64,000 bases of DNA from Methylophilus glucosoxydans (GTDB taxonomy: Bacteria; Pseudomonadota; Gammaproteobacteria; Burkholderiales; Methylophilaceae): positions 434,001-498,000 of the forward strand of contig NZ_JBHTJW010000002.1 of NCBI RefSeq assembly GCF_042676145.1. Reading direction: 5' to 3'. Position numbers and translations under genes: made by a program. Positions 1-9,306 of the stretch are shown piece by piece. The notes beneath the pieces are model-generated. The model was not told the origin of the DNA, did not search any database, and was given only the letters and a program-made list of their open reading frames with translations. The first letter of the stretch is position 1, and every line of letters begins with the position of its first letter.

Positions 1-1998
1 GGTCACTGATTTATGCAAGCTTTTACCCAGATTGATCAATGCCAGCAGGATATTGCCATTGGTCACGCTTTGTTCCAGGTCCTGCACAAACGCTTTGTCA
101 ATCTTGAGCTCGTCAATCGGATAGTTTTTCAGATAGGCCATATTGGAGTAGCCGATGCCGAAGTCATCAATGGCAATACAAACGCCCAGGCGTTTGAGTT
201 GCTCCAGTGTCCGCGTAAACATGGCTTCATCCTTAAAGCGTGCATTCTCCGTCACTTCCAGCGTAATCAAGTGTGGCGGGACGCGTTCCTGCCGTAAGAC
301 CCGCTGCACTGTCTCCACCAGGTTGCCGCGCAAAAACTGGATAGGAGAGACATTGACCGCAATCGGCACCAGATAGCCCCATTCGGTTTGCATGGCTTTG
401 ATTTTCTTGCAGGCAGTCTGCAAGACCCACTCACCAATGGCAAAAATATGACCGGTTTCTTCGGCCACCGGAATAAACTGGTCAGGCGGAATCAGGCCGC
501 GCTCCGGGTGTTGCCAGCGGATCAGGGCCTCCAGCGCGCTGATATTGCCGTGTTGCATATTGATTTGCGGCTGGTAATACAGCATGAGTTCTTGCCGTTG
601 CAGGGCGTGTCCGAGGCCATATTCAATTTCGTTACGTTCGCCCAGTTGCTGTGCCAGGGAGCCACTAAACATTTGCACTTTATTTTTACCGGCATTTTTC
701 GCGCTATACAGTGCAGAGTCGGCGCACGTCAGCAAGGTATCAATATCTTGGGCATGGTCCGGGTAGATGCTGACGCCAACGCTACAAGTCATGTTAAACA
801 CATAGTCGCCAATGGCAATCGGTTGCGAAATGGCTTCCATCACGCGTGACAGCAAGGGTTGGGCATCTTCTGCCGAGCGCATGCCGGGGTAGAGCATGAC
901 AAACTCATCGCCGCCAAACCGCACAATGGCATCCGTCGGGCGTGTACTCTGAATCAGCCGTTGCGCGACGTTCTCCAGCAGCTTGTCACCGGCACGGTGG
1001 CCCAGCGTGTCGTTAATGAGTTTGAAATGGTCGAGGTCAATAAAGGCAATCGCTATTTTGTAGTGAAACTTGTCGGCTTCCGCAATCAGGCTGGCCAGTT
1101 TGCCACTGAAGGCATGGCGGTTTAACAACCCGGTCAGGTTGTCTGTCACCGCCAGTTGGCGGATTTGCAACTCATAGTTTTTACGGTCGGTGATGTCTTC
1201 GACCGTGCCCTCGTAGTAAAGAATACTGCCTTGTGCATCATAGACGGCATGCGCGTTTTCCGAGATCCAGATGGTTTCGCCATTCAGCCGGTAGACTTGC
1301 GACTCAAAATTCTGCACACGCCCCTGCAGGCGGATGGCTTCGGTAAAGTCGTGACGGCGGCTGTCTTCTACATACAGTTGCGTGCTGATATTGTTGAGGT
1401 CGCTGATCAGCTCCGCCGGCGAGGCATAGCCATAGAGCTTGGCCAGCGCCAGGTTGGCATTCAGGTAGGTGCCAGATTCTGTGGTTTGGAACATGCCTAG
1501 CGTCGAGTTCTCAAACATGGAGCGGTATTTTTGCTCGGTGCTGTAGAGCGCCTGCTCAATGCGTTTGCGTTCAGTGATGTCTTGAATAATGCCTTCAAGG
1601 GCGACGGGTTTGCCCTCGGGATCAAAGACGCCACTGCCGCGTTCGGCCACCCAGCTGATTTCGCCATCGGCACGCACAATGCGGTATTCAAGTGCAAACC
1701 GTTGTTTGCGACTGACCGCTTCATGAATGATTTTGCGCGCCTGTGCACGGTCTTCAGTGTGCGTGATCCGTTCGTAGGACTTGACCTTGTTCAGGATCAA
1801 GTCTTGCGGAGCATAGCCGGTCAGCGACTCACAGCCTTTGCTGACATAAATCATGGTCCACTGATCATCATACAGGCAGCGGTATATCATGCCATCCAGA
1901 TTATCCAGTAGCGTATCCAACAGCCGTTGTTGCTGTGAGGTCATTAAGGCATCGACGATTTGTGTTTGCATCATGTCCCAGTTGATCTGGCCACGCAT
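1..1998 (-). CDS. PAS-PAS-GGDEF-EAL c-di-GMP turnover protein (partial, 3' end outside window)
   Basis: Predicted cytoplasmic enzyme making and/or degrading cyclic di-GMP. The frame is open from the ATG at 1998 to the window edge (about 666 codons). Two PAS domains lie at about residues 25-135 and 150-260, each ending in a DITxRK-type linker. A GGDEF domain follows with an intact GGDEF near residue 360 and an RPTD inhibitory-site motif five residues before it. The EAL domain shows EALIRW (about 493), VNVSPIQF (about 547) and DDFGIGYS (about 612). All catalytic motifs in view look intact, so it could be bifunctional; which activity dominates cannot be told. No membrane segment or signal peptide is seen, so the PAS domains probably sense a cytoplasmic cue. 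Its ATG overlaps the upstream stop codon by one base (TAATG), so it is translationally coupled to the CheW-tailed sensor. Confidence 0.9.
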   Translation of the reverse strand, partial: MRGQINWDMMQTQIVDALMTSQQQRLLDTLLDNLDGMIYRCLYDDQWTMIYVSKGCESLTGYAPQDLILNKVKSYERITHTEDRAQARKIIHEAVSRKQRFALEYRIVRADGEISWVAERGSGVFDPEGKPVALEGIIQDITERKRIEQALYSTEQKYRSMFENSTLGMFQTTESGTYLNANLALAKLYGYASPAELISDLNNISTQLYVEDSRRHDFTEAIRLQGRVQNFESQVYRLNGETIWISENAHAVYDAQGSILYYEGTVEDITDRKNYELQIRQLAVTDNLTGLLNRHAFSGKLASLIAEADKFHYKIAIAFIDLDHFKLINDTLGHRAGDKLLENVAQRLIQSTRPTDAIVRFGGDEFVMLYPGMRSAEDAQPLLSRVMEAISQPIAIGDYVFNMTCSVGVSIYPDHAQDIDTLLTCADSALYSAKNAGKNKVQMFSGSLAQQLGERNEIEYGLGHALQRQELMLYYQPQINMQHGNISALEALIRWQHPERGLIPPDQFIPVAEETGHIFAIGEWVLQTACKKIKAMQTEWGYLVPIAVNVSPIQFLRGNLVETVQRVLRQERVPPHLITLEVTENARFKDEAMFTRTLEQLKRLGVCIAIDDFGIGYSNMAYLKNYPIDELKIDKAFVQDLEQSVTNGNILLALINLGKSLHKSVT

Positions 1999-4580
1999 TA
2001 CAGCATCGCCTGTTCAGTTTGCCTTTGCTGGCCGATAGTGACTTTTTCCCACAGGCTTTGGGCATTCATCAGGGTCAGCATGCTTTGCTGGGCGAGATTG
2101 GCAATGGCAATGCCGGGGTTGTTGCTAATCCCCTTGAAAAAAGTATTCATGGGCTGAATCTGGTTGGGGGCAAGGTAAGGAATCTCGCCCAGTGCCGAGA
2201 CAAAGACTCCGAATTTGAGTGCGGCTGCCTTGTCTTCAATCACCACAATCTGCCGGTAATCGGTAAAGTAGTGCGCGTGACCCAGCATGCGCGCCAGGTC
2301 AATAATAGGGATGACCTGATCGCCATAGGGGTGCATGCCCGCAATAAAGGGCGCCGACTCTGGCAGCGTGCGTAACTGCACTTCGTCAATCGCTTCGCGG
2401 ACAAAGCGGGCCTCTATCCCTAGCCAGCTGTTGCCGACATAAAAGGTTGCGTACTCCTGGCTGTCTTCAGCATTTTGCAGGAACAGGTTGGGGTTAAATT
2501 TGTTGTGGATGACCTGCGACTCTGCCGTGATGCGCTGGTTGATTTCGTTGACATTGCCAAGCGGGGTAAAGATCAAGGCAAAGACTTTATTCCTGTAGTT
2601 GTCTTCTGCCCCCTTGAATTCACGATAACCATACGCCGCATGCACCCCTACCGCATAGTAGGTGTGATGGTAAATGGCAATATCAAACAGTCGCTGGCCT
2701 TCATCGAGATTGCTGATTTCCGGCATCAACGCAAAGTCATCGCCGGTGGCAAAGTCTGCATGCGTGCTGGAGATCACCTTGAGCTGTTCGTTGACAAACA
2801 GCGTAAAGCTGCCGCTGACCGGGGTATCGGTTTTGTCGCGTGGAATCACATCACGGAGCATGGCCTGGAATTGCGGCTTGCTGTCAAACACAATGCCTAT
2901 GCCACCGACAATACTGTTGCCATCCAAATGCCGGATCGGCGCTGCGTAAATATAGGTTGCCTGATGGTTGTACAAGGGCGTCGGTTCAAACTGCGACACC
3001 ACATAGTCCTGGCTTGAAGTGCAGCTGCGCGTGCGGCCTACCCATTCTTCGGTGAGCTGGCTGTCGATCAACTCATTGTAACGTGGGTTGGACACGGCAA
3101 TCACCGTGCCTTGCCGGTCAAAGACGATCAGGTTGTCGTAAACAGTATACAAGCCATTGATGTAGCGCAGAATTGAGCTGATCTGGTTTTTATCCTGCGC
3201 AGAGAGCTGGGCATTACCCAGGCACTCTCTGAAGACGTGGGTGAGTGCCCACCAACGGACGTCATTCGCTCGCTCGTACAGGTTGCGGTCCATGATCTCG
3301 ACCGCCAGCTGCGCATAAAAACTGGAGTTTTCGAGCATCACCGAGACCACGGTCTGATACAGCTCAGAGACCATGCCCTCAATAATTTGCTGGGTTTTAT
3401 GTCCGGTGTTGCTGATCTCCGAGAGCAGGCTTTTGGAAAAGTTCTTTTGCTGGGTGTTGACGTAGTTGCTCTGCCAGATATTGCCGTTCCACACCGACTG
3501 GTTCAGCTTGCTCTGGATGTTGGCCGCCTGTTTTGGAATATTCAGCAGGCTTTCAGAAAAAATCAGCGGGCTGCGCATCACCTTGCGCAAGATTTCCGCA
3601 TCAATATTGCTGATCATGCCCTGCATGCTCTGGTTGAATGCATACTCAAGCGGAATCATGGCTTGTCCCAGCCAGCCTGGCCCTGAGTAGCCTTGATAAT
3701 TCTCGGCCTGTTTGGTGACACACAGGTATTCACGGCCCGCAAATCGCGCCACAAACCAGTCCTTGTCCGTGTCTGCACAGAGGGTGATGCCAATGGGGAT
3801 TTGGTGTGGATCGCTAGAGGCAATCACGTGACGATGCTCATCCAGCAGGATGCCTATGGTCCAGTCCGAGCCAGAAATCAGGTTTTGAAAAATGGTTTGC
3901 AGTTCGTTCACAAACTTGAAGCACAAGCACAGGACGCCTAAAGGCCGCAGGCCATCACTGCTGCGCACTTCATGCGCATACATCAGGGATTGGTAAGGTT
4001 TGCCGTTGATTTCCGTTTCATAAAAATACTCGACATAAGGCGCACTGGATTGTGCTGCCAGCTTGAAAATTGCGTGTTGGTCTACCAGCGTCTGCTGGGA
4101 GGCATCCAGCTGATGCAGCATGTTGCCCGCCATGTCAAAAAGGGCAATATTTTCGTAGACGGTATATTTGTTTTGATATTCCTGAAAGCGGTGCGTGATA
4201 CGCAATTGCTCATGTGCCGTGACTGCGCCTGCCGCATGTTTTTCAAGGTAGCCCCTGACATCATCGTCGGTGGCAAAAAAGCCGATATCCGCCGTGCGTT
4301 CAAACAGGTTGCGGATCAGCAGGTTAATGACCTCAAATGCCTTGGATGTCAGCTGTGCCGCCGTTTTGTGCAAGGTTTCTTCTGACAGGTGGCGTAACAC
4401 GGCATTCGAGATTTTGTTGAATGCGGTGCGTGTTTCTTCCATTTCGGAGCCGGTGCCGGACAGTTGCGCCATCAGAGCAAGACTGTCCCAGGCATTTTGT
4501 AGCTGGTAGATGTGTGAACGGAAATCGTTGACCTTTTTAAAATGGCTGGCGAGCTCTTCAGTCAAAGGTTGTGGGTGCAT
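1998..4580 (-). CDS. Double-Cache-like sensor with C-terminal CheW-like domain
   Basis: An 860-residue protein without obvious membrane segments. Two similar sensory blocks can be seen, about residues 120-330 and 470-680. Each contains a YxVYDN/YENIxxFD-type strand pattern followed by a long PAS/Cache-like region, so the protein looks like an internal duplication. The C-terminal 150 residues (about 705-850, from WLGIEARFVREAID to the FGVFVSALGEI stretch) read as a CheW-like domain, which normally docks onto CheA or chemoreceptors. No GGDEF, EAL, HAMP or kinase motif is present. It is the first gene of a two-gene unit with the GGDEF-EAL protein, with a one-base stop/start overlap. I infer that it acts as an input or scaffold for c-di-GMP signalling. 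The Cache assignment is by pattern only; the CheW-like call is firmer. Confidence 0.75.
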   Translation of the reverse strand: MHPQPLTEELASHFKKVNDFRSHIYQLQNAWDSLALMAQLSGTGSEMEETRTAFNKISNAVLRHLSEETLHKTAAQLTSKAFEVINLLIRNLFERTADIGFFATDDDVRGYLEKHAAGAVTAHEQLRITHRFQEYQNKYTVYENIALFDMAGNMLHQLDASQQTLVDQHAIFKLAAQSSAPYVEYFYETEINGKPYQSLMYAHEVRSSDGLRPLGVLCLCFKFVNELQTIFQNLISGSDWTIGILLDEHRHVIASSDPHQIPIGITLCADTDKDWFVARFAGREYLCVTKQAENYQGYSGPGWLGQAMIPLEYAFNQSMQGMISNIDAEILRKVMRSPLIFSESLLNIPKQAANIQSKLNQSVWNGNIWQSNYVNTQQKNFSKSLLSEISNTGHKTQQIIEGMVSELYQTVVSVMLENSSFYAQLAVEIMDRNLYERANDVRWWALTHVFRECLGNAQLSAQDKNQISSILRYINGLYTVYDNLIVFDRQGTVIAVSNPRYNELIDSQLTEEWVGRTRSCTSSQDYVVSQFEPTPLYNHQATYIYAAPIRHLDGNSIVGGIGIVFDSKPQFQAMLRDVIPRDKTDTPVSGSFTLFVNEQLKVISSTHADFATGDDFALMPEISNLDEGQRLFDIAIYHHTYYAVGVHAAYGYREFKGAEDNYRNKVFALIFTPLGNVNEINQRITAESQVIHNKFNPNLFLQNAEDSQEYATFYVGNSWLGIEARFVREAIDEVQLRTLPESAPFIAGMHPYGDQVIPIIDLARMLGHAHYFTDYRQIVVIEDKAAALKFGVFVSALGEIPYLAPNQIQPMNTFFKGISNNPGIAIANLAQQSMLTLMNAQSLWEKVTIGQQRQTEQAML

Positions 4581-4860
4581 ATATTTCTAGTGTTCTTCCA
4601 TGATTGCAATTAATTCCGCCTATTTATAGCAAGAATGGTTCCCATTTAGCGGGGTCGAATTGCAAAACAATGGCAAGAAAAATGCTTTTATTTAAATATT
4701 AAAACCTGAGGGACATGATTTCGCTGGTGATTGGTCAAATAAACGCTACCTGCTTTGCGCGCATGCCTTGTGTTGGTGCGCAGTTGGCTAAAATGGTGCA
4801 CGCGTGTCTGGTGTTTTTCATGTCAAAATAGGCCTTCCTTTTTCCTGAGTTCGCCAGCGC

Positions 4861-5319
4861 ATGATTAATACCATGATAGAAATCCACAGTGTGTCGGAAG
4901 CGATCCGTGATGCGGTGGCGCCCGTGTTTTTGCTCACTGGCATCGGGTCGATTCTCGGCGTGTTAATTGGCCGCCTGGGCCGCTCGATTGACCGTGCCAG
5001 GTTTTTAACCGATACGCCGGAGGAGAAGCGTGAGCGGTTCAAGGATGAGCTCAAGATTATTGTCAGGCGCACCAAATGGCTGCGCCGGGCGATTGGCCTG
5101 GCCACGTTTGCCGCCTTGTGTATTTGTGTCTCCATCGCCAGCATGTTTATTTCGGTGGAAACCGGCTTGCGCTTGCCGCACCTAGTGATGGTGTCGTTTA
5201 TTATCTCGATGGCGTCACTGATATTGGGACTGCTGTGTTTCTTGCGCGAGATTGTGCTTGCCTCACGCGAAGTGATCGTGCCGTATCAGCAATTGGAAAA
5301 ACCGGCGCGCAAGCCCTAG
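4861..5319 (+). CDS. DUF2721 family membrane protein
   Basis: A 152-residue inner-membrane protein of the DUF2721 type, function unknown. Three hydrophobic segments are seen at about residues 17-37, 78-100 and 106-128. Between the first and second is a charged cytoplasmic loop with the RLGRSIDRARFL and PEEKRERFKDELKII stretches typical of the family. Two ATGs compete (4861 and 4873) and neither has a good Shine-Dalgarno; the upstream one is kept. Its stop codon overlaps by four bases the stop of the convergent HPP-CBS gene. Confidence 0.75.
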   Translation: MINTMIEIHSVSEAIRDAVAPVFLLTGIGSILGVLIGRLGRSIDRARFLTDTPEEKRERFKDELKIIVRRTKWLRRAIGLATFAALCICVSIASMFISVETGLRLPHLVMVSFIISMASLILGLLCFLREIVLASREVIVPYQQLEKPARKP

Positions 5320-6470
5320 CGGTAAAGTGCGCGGATCACGTCGGTTTGTGTCAGCAGGCCGACCAGTTTGTTGGAGGCATCCACCACGGGCAACAGTTGC
5401 AAGTGATGGCTGGTCATGAGCGGAATGGTATGCATGAGATGCATCTGGGCCTGGATGGTGATGGCTGGCGTGGTCATGATTTGGCCGACAACTTCCGCTT
5501 TGTCGCTATGCGTGGTGGGTGACCAGCGGATCAGTCGCTGCAGGGCAGGCCCCACTTCGCGATAACTGCTCGCCTGGGCATGCCGCACAAAGTCTGACAG
5601 GCTCAATATCCCTATCACCAGCTTTGCCTTGTTGACTACAGGCACCGCAGGCTCGGTCTGCGCCAGCATGGTGTGCCAGGCGGCTTCCAGAGGGTCGCCA
5701 TATTCAAAGGTGGTCTCCACTGGCCGCATGATCTGTTCGCAGGTAATCGCCTCCAGTTTACGGTGGTAGGCAATCAATTCGGTTTGCTCAAGCAGGTGTT
5801 GTAATTGCGAATGGTGAATGTCCAGCACTTCGTGAGACTGCCCCAGTGCCTGCTGCAAATCTTCAGGCGTGAATCCAAACTGGTAGCGCATATGCGTGGG
5901 CGTCGCTGCGGCATGGTCATGATCCGCCACCGGGTATCGATAGCCGGTCAGACGATGGTAAATCCAGGCTGTGAGTACCAGTAACAGGCTGTTTGCCAGC
6001 ACCGGCCACCAGATAAAGCCAAAGCCGAGTTGCCAGATTGGTTCGCCGCCCAACACGGCAGTCAGGGCCACCGCGCCGCTAGGCGGATGCAGGCAACGAA
6101 AGGCAAACATCAACGCAATGGCCGACAGCATGGCAAGCGCTGCGGCGGTGACCGGAAAATCTGGCAACCATTGCGCAAACAATACCCCGCTTAAGGCGGC
6201 AAGCGTATTGCCTGCCAGCAAGGCCCACGGTTGTGCCAGCGGGCTGGATGGCAAACAAAACAAAATGACAGCGGAGGCCCCCATGGGCGCAATCAGGAAC
6301 ACAGCAGTATGCCAGTCTGCAGCTGGCGCTTCTGCGATGACCAGGCCGGCCATCCCGCCAGTGAGCAAAATCCCCAGGCCCGCGCCCAGCGCCGCCCGTG
6401 CGTAATCGCGCAACGACCCGGTCATGCGCCGCGGCCAATAAGGCTTTAAAAAACGGGCGAGGTTTGCCAT
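5316..6470 (-). CDS. HPP family membrane protein with paired CBS domains
   Basis: A 384-residue protein. Residues 1-180 form an HPP-family membrane domain with four to five hydrophobic segments and the family-type stretch RCLHPPSGAVALTAVLGG (about 125-142). Residues 240-384 hold two CBS domains (CEQIMRPVETTFEYGDPL and VGQIMTTPAITIQAQ) that normally bind adenosyl nucleotides. Stand-alone HPP proteins have been linked to nitrite transport in chloroplasts and cyanobacteria; in bacteria with CBS fusions the substrate is unknown, so no transport specificity is claimed. It is a single gene, convergent with DUF2721 and divergent from the Do protease. Confidence 0.85.
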   Translation of the reverse strand: MANLARFLKPYWPRRMTGSLRDYARAALGAGLGILLTGGMAGLVIAEAPAADWHTAVFLIAPMGASAVILFCLPSSPLAQPWALLAGNTLAALSGVLFAQWLPDFPVTAAALAMLSAIALMFAFRCLHPPSGAVALTAVLGGEPIWQLGFGFIWWPVLANSLLLVLTAWIYHRLTGYRYPVADHDHAAATPTHMRYQFGFTPEDLQQALGQSHEVLDIHHSQLQHLLEQTELIAYHRKLEAITCEQIMRPVETTFEYGDPLEAAWHTMLAQTEPAVPVVNKAKLVIGILSLSDFVRHAQASSYREVGPALQRLIRWSPTTHSDKAEVVGQIMTTPAITIQAQMHLMHTIPLMTSHHLQLLPVVDASNKLVGLLTQTDVIRALYR

Positions 6471-6672
6471 TCCAATTCAAAAAAGCAAAGACCGCAGTGT
6501 AACACGGACCCTTTTTAGAGGTGATGTTGGTGTGACGATGAGCGGGAATTTCTCCCGATACAATTCGGTTACAAAAATTCGGAAACTTAGGCCCTGTTTT
6601 AAAGCTCATAAGCGCTGAATGGTCCTGCAAGAAAGGACACAACTTGATTGATGCAGAAGAAAGGAAACTGTG

Positions 6673-8133
6673 ATGCAATCGTTCTTACAATCAAAATTGA
6701 CGCATTGGGTGTCTGTGCCGTTGGCCGTGGCAGCACTGTTTGGTGCTGGCTACTGGATGAAAGGCTACACGCTGGTGAATCATGCGCAGGCGACTGCGCC
6801 GGTGTCGGCCAAAACCATGACCGCGCCAAGTGCTTATATCACGCTGCCTAACTTTGCCAGTATCGCTTCTACCCAGGGCGCTGCCGTGGTCAATATCAGC
6901 GTCAGTGGCACCGTGAAAACCGCCGGGATTCCGGGCATGGATCCTAGCGACCCCATGTTTGAGTTATTCCGCCGTTTTCAGCCCAATATGCCACAAACCG
7001 AAACGCCGATGAATGGCCTGGGTTCAGGCTTTATCGTCAAGTCTGATGGCGTGATCCTGACCAATGCCCACGTGGTGGATAAAGCCGATGTGGTGACCGT
7101 CAAACTGTCTGACAAGCGTGAGTTCCAAGCCAAGGTGGTCGGCGTGGACAAGCTGACCGATGTGGCGGTGCTGAAAATTGATGCCAAAGATTTGCCGACT
7201 GTCAGTATTGGCAGTACCAAGAGCAGCAATGTGGGGGACTGGGTCGTGGCAATAGGCTCGCCCTTCGGCTTTGACAACACGGTGACAGCAGGCATTATCT
7301 CGGCCAAATCCCGCGCCTTGCCAGACGAAGGCTATGTGCCTTTTCTGCAGACTGACGTGGCCATTAACCCCGGTAACTCTGGCGGGCCGCTCTTCAACCT
7401 GAATGGTGAGGTCATTGGCATTAACTCGCAAATTTACAGCCGTAGCGGTGGCTATCAGGGCCTGTCATTTGCGATCCCGATTGATGTGGCCATGGGCATT
7501 GAGCAGCAGTTGCTCGAAAAAGGCAAAGTCAGCCGTGGCCGTCTGGGCATTGGTGTGCAAGCCATTAACCAGGATTTAGCTTCTTCATTTGGCTTGCAGG
7601 CCCCCAATGGCGCCCTGGTCAGCAATGTCGAGAAAAATGGCCCTGCGGATAAAGCCGGCCTAGAACCTGGTGATGTGATCTTGAAGTTTAATGGTCAGAG
7701 CATAGACCGCTCCAGCGACTTGCCGCCCATGGTGGGCAGTATCAAGCCGGGCAGTACGGTCAGCGTTGAAGTCTGGCGCAACAAACAGCTCAAAAAACTG
7801 ACTGTGCGTATTGATGAAATGCAAACCGCGCAGGCAGACCCTGCTGCCAGCATGGATAGCAAGCAAGCCAGATTAGGGGTGAGTGTGCGCCCGCTCACTT
7901 CGCAAGAGCTGGCGCAGACGCAACTTAAGCAGGGCTTGCTGGTGGAAGAGGTGGGCAAAGGTCCTGCCGCCAATGCCGGCATCCAGCCAGGTGACGTCAT
8001 TCTGGCCGTTAATGGCGATCAGGTGAAAAGCGTCAGCCAGTTGCAGGATAAACTAACGCAAAACAGCAAGAATGTAGCGCTACTGGTCATGCGTGGCGAC
8101 AGCAAACTCTATGTTCCCGTTAAAATAGGTTGA
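6673..8133 (+). CDS. Do-family periplasmic serine endoprotease (DegP/MucD-like)
   Basis: HtrA-type periplasmic protease that degrades misfolded envelope proteins. A hydrophobic N-terminal anchor/signal is seen at about residues 10-28. The catalytic triad is visible as LTNAHVVD (His), DKLTDVAVLKID (Asp) and NPGNSGGPLF (Ser). Two PDZ domains follow (about 280-370 and 390-485; LEPGDVILKFNG and IQPGDVILAVNG). The size fits MucD/DegQ. ATG 6673 is chosen because AGGA lies seven bases upstream; an in-frame GTG sits directly before it. A GGAAACTT stretch at 6581-6588 resembles a sigma-E -35 element, but no clean -10 was found. The gene ends before a strong terminator and is not in an operon. Confidence 0.92.
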   Translation: MQSFLQSKLTHWVSVPLAVAALFGAGYWMKGYTLVNHAQATAPVSAKTMTAPSAYITLPNFASIASTQGAAVVNISVSGTVKTAGIPGMDPSDPMFELFRRFQPNMPQTETPMNGLGSGFIVKSDGVILTNAHVVDKADVVTVKLSDKREFQAKVVGVDKLTDVAVLKIDAKDLPTVSIGSTKSSNVGDWVVAIGSPFGFDNTVTAGIISAKSRALPDEGYVPFLQTDVAINPGNSGGPLFNLNGEVIGINSQIYSRSGGYQGLSFAIPIDVAMGIEQQLLEKGKVSRGRLGIGVQAINQDLASSFGLQAPNGALVSNVEKNGPADKAGLEPGDVILKFNGQSIDRSSDLPPMVGSIKPGSTVSVEVWRNKQLKKLTVRIDEMQTAQADPAASMDSKQARLGVSVRPLTSQELAQTQLKQGLLVEEVGKGPAANAGIQPGDVILAVNGDQVKSVSQLQDKLTQNSKNVALLVMRGDSKLYVPVKIG

Positions 8134-8159
8134 TTCACGTGTTGCTTCCTTAGCCATTT

Positions 8160-8183
8160 GCCCCGCAGTTGCGGGGCTTTTTT
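8160..8183 (+). terminator. Rho-independent terminator after the Do protease
   Basis: Stem GCCCCGC/GCGGGGC with a four-base AGTT loop, followed directly by six T residues. It separates the protease from the cobT operon. Confidence 0.9.
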
Positions 8184-8259
8184 ATTCAGGCAGCGGTGTA
8201 GACGCCAAAGCGTTTAACAATTCTGCCAGACTGACCTTTTTGCCCGGTAAAATAACAAT

Positions 8260-9306
8260 ATGCAAACATTTCAAATCACCCCCATCGAAGACCAGACCCT
8301 GCAAGCCGCGCTGGCCCAGCAGATCAACCAAAAAACTAAACCCTTAGGCGCTCTTGGGCGGCTGGAAGCCCTGGCCATGCAACTGGGGCTGATCCAGCAA
8401 ACCGTACATCCGGTGTTGCAACAGCCCACCATGCTGGTGTTTGCAGGTGATCATGGCATCGTCGCCGAAGGCGTCAGCCCTTATCCGCAAGCGGTGACGG
8501 CGCAAATGGTGTTCAACTTTTTAAATGGCGGCGCCGCCATCAATGTGTTTGCGCGCCAGCATGGTTTTGAGCTGCATGTGGTGGATAGCGGCGTCAATGC
8601 CGTATTCTCCCCGCACCCCAAGTTGATTGATGCCAAGGTGGGCATGGGCACCGCCAGTTTTCTGCATCAGCCGGCGATGACGGCCGAGCAATGCGCACAG
8701 GCGATTTACCGCGGCTCGCAAATTGCCAGGGATGCCATTACCCAGGGCTGTAATGTGCTGGCACTGGGCGAGATGGGCATCGGCAATACCTCCAGCGCCA
8801 GTTGCCTCATGAGTGTGCTGTGTGGCTTACCCATGCATCAATGTGTGGGGCGTGGCACCGGTGTCAGCGACAAAGGGTTGCAGCACAAACTGGCGGTGCT
8901 CACTTCCGCCTTGCAAGCGCATCATGTGCCTGCCAGCGATCCTCTGCATGCATTGGCCGTTTTTGGCGGCTTTGAAGTCGCCATGATGGTTGGGGCATTG
9001 CTTGCCGCTGCCGAAGCCCGTGTCATCTTGCTCATTGATGGTTTTATTGCCACCTCGGCCTTGCTGGTGGCCGCCAAGCTGTATCCGCAGGTGGTCGACT
9101 ATTGCGTTTTTGCACATTGCTCTGACGAAAGTGGCCATGGCATCATGCTGGCACACCTCAAGGCGCAGCCCTTGCTGCATTTGTCTTTGCGTCTGGGCGA
9201 AGGCACCGGCGCCGTACTGGCTTATCCCTTGCTGCAGTCTGCGGTTGCCTTTCTCACCGAAATGGCCAGCTTTGAGAGTGCTGGCGTCAGCGAGCAAGTG
9301 CAGTGA
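8260..9306 (+). CDS. cobT: Nicotinate-nucleotide--dimethylbenzimidazole phosphoribosyltransferase
   Basis: CobT transfers ribose phosphate from nicotinate mononucleotide to 5,6-dimethylbenzimidazole, giving alpha-ribazole phosphate for the lower ligand of B12. At 348 residues it has family length. TKPLGALGRLE near the N-terminus and LRLGEGTGAVLAYPLL near the C-terminus (with the catalytic Glu) are recognisable, as are VFAGDHGI and GEMGIGNTSSA. It is the first gene of a cobT-cobS-cobC operon; its stop overlaps the cobS GTG by four bases. The 76 bases between the upstream terminator and the ATG hold no cobalamin riboswitch, unlike the btuB leader. Its ligand is presumably made by bluB in this window. 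Confidence 0.96.
   Translation: MQTFQITPIEDQTLQAALAQQINQKTKPLGALGRLEALAMQLGLIQQTVHPVLQQPTMLVFAGDHGIVAEGVSPYPQAVTAQMVFNFLNGGAAINVFARQHGFELHVVDSGVNAVFSPHPKLIDAKVGMGTASFLHQPAMTAEQCAQAIYRGSQIARDAITQGCNVLALGEMGIGNTSSASCLMSVLCGLPMHQCVGRGTGVSDKGLQHKLAVLTSALQAHHVPASDPLHALAVFGGFEVAMMVGALLAAAEARVILLIDGFIATSALLVAAKLYPQVVDYCVFAHCSDESGHGIMLAHLKAQPLLHLSLRLGEGTGAVLAYPLLQSAVAFLTEMASFESAGVSEQVQ

Noticed and set aside
2475..3017. A 180-codon plus-strand open frame
   Set aside because: Antisense to the CheW-tailed sensor gene, without a ribosome site or sensible motif.
6581..6610. Sigma-E-like promoter before the Do protease
   Set aside because: GGAAACTT has an extra A relative to the -35 consensus and the -10 zone is poor; only noted in the gene entry.
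8184..8259. A possible second cobalamin riboswitch before cobT
   Set aside because: The gap is too short, and no B12-box (GGGAAGGCGA...) or CCCCGCAAC element is present.
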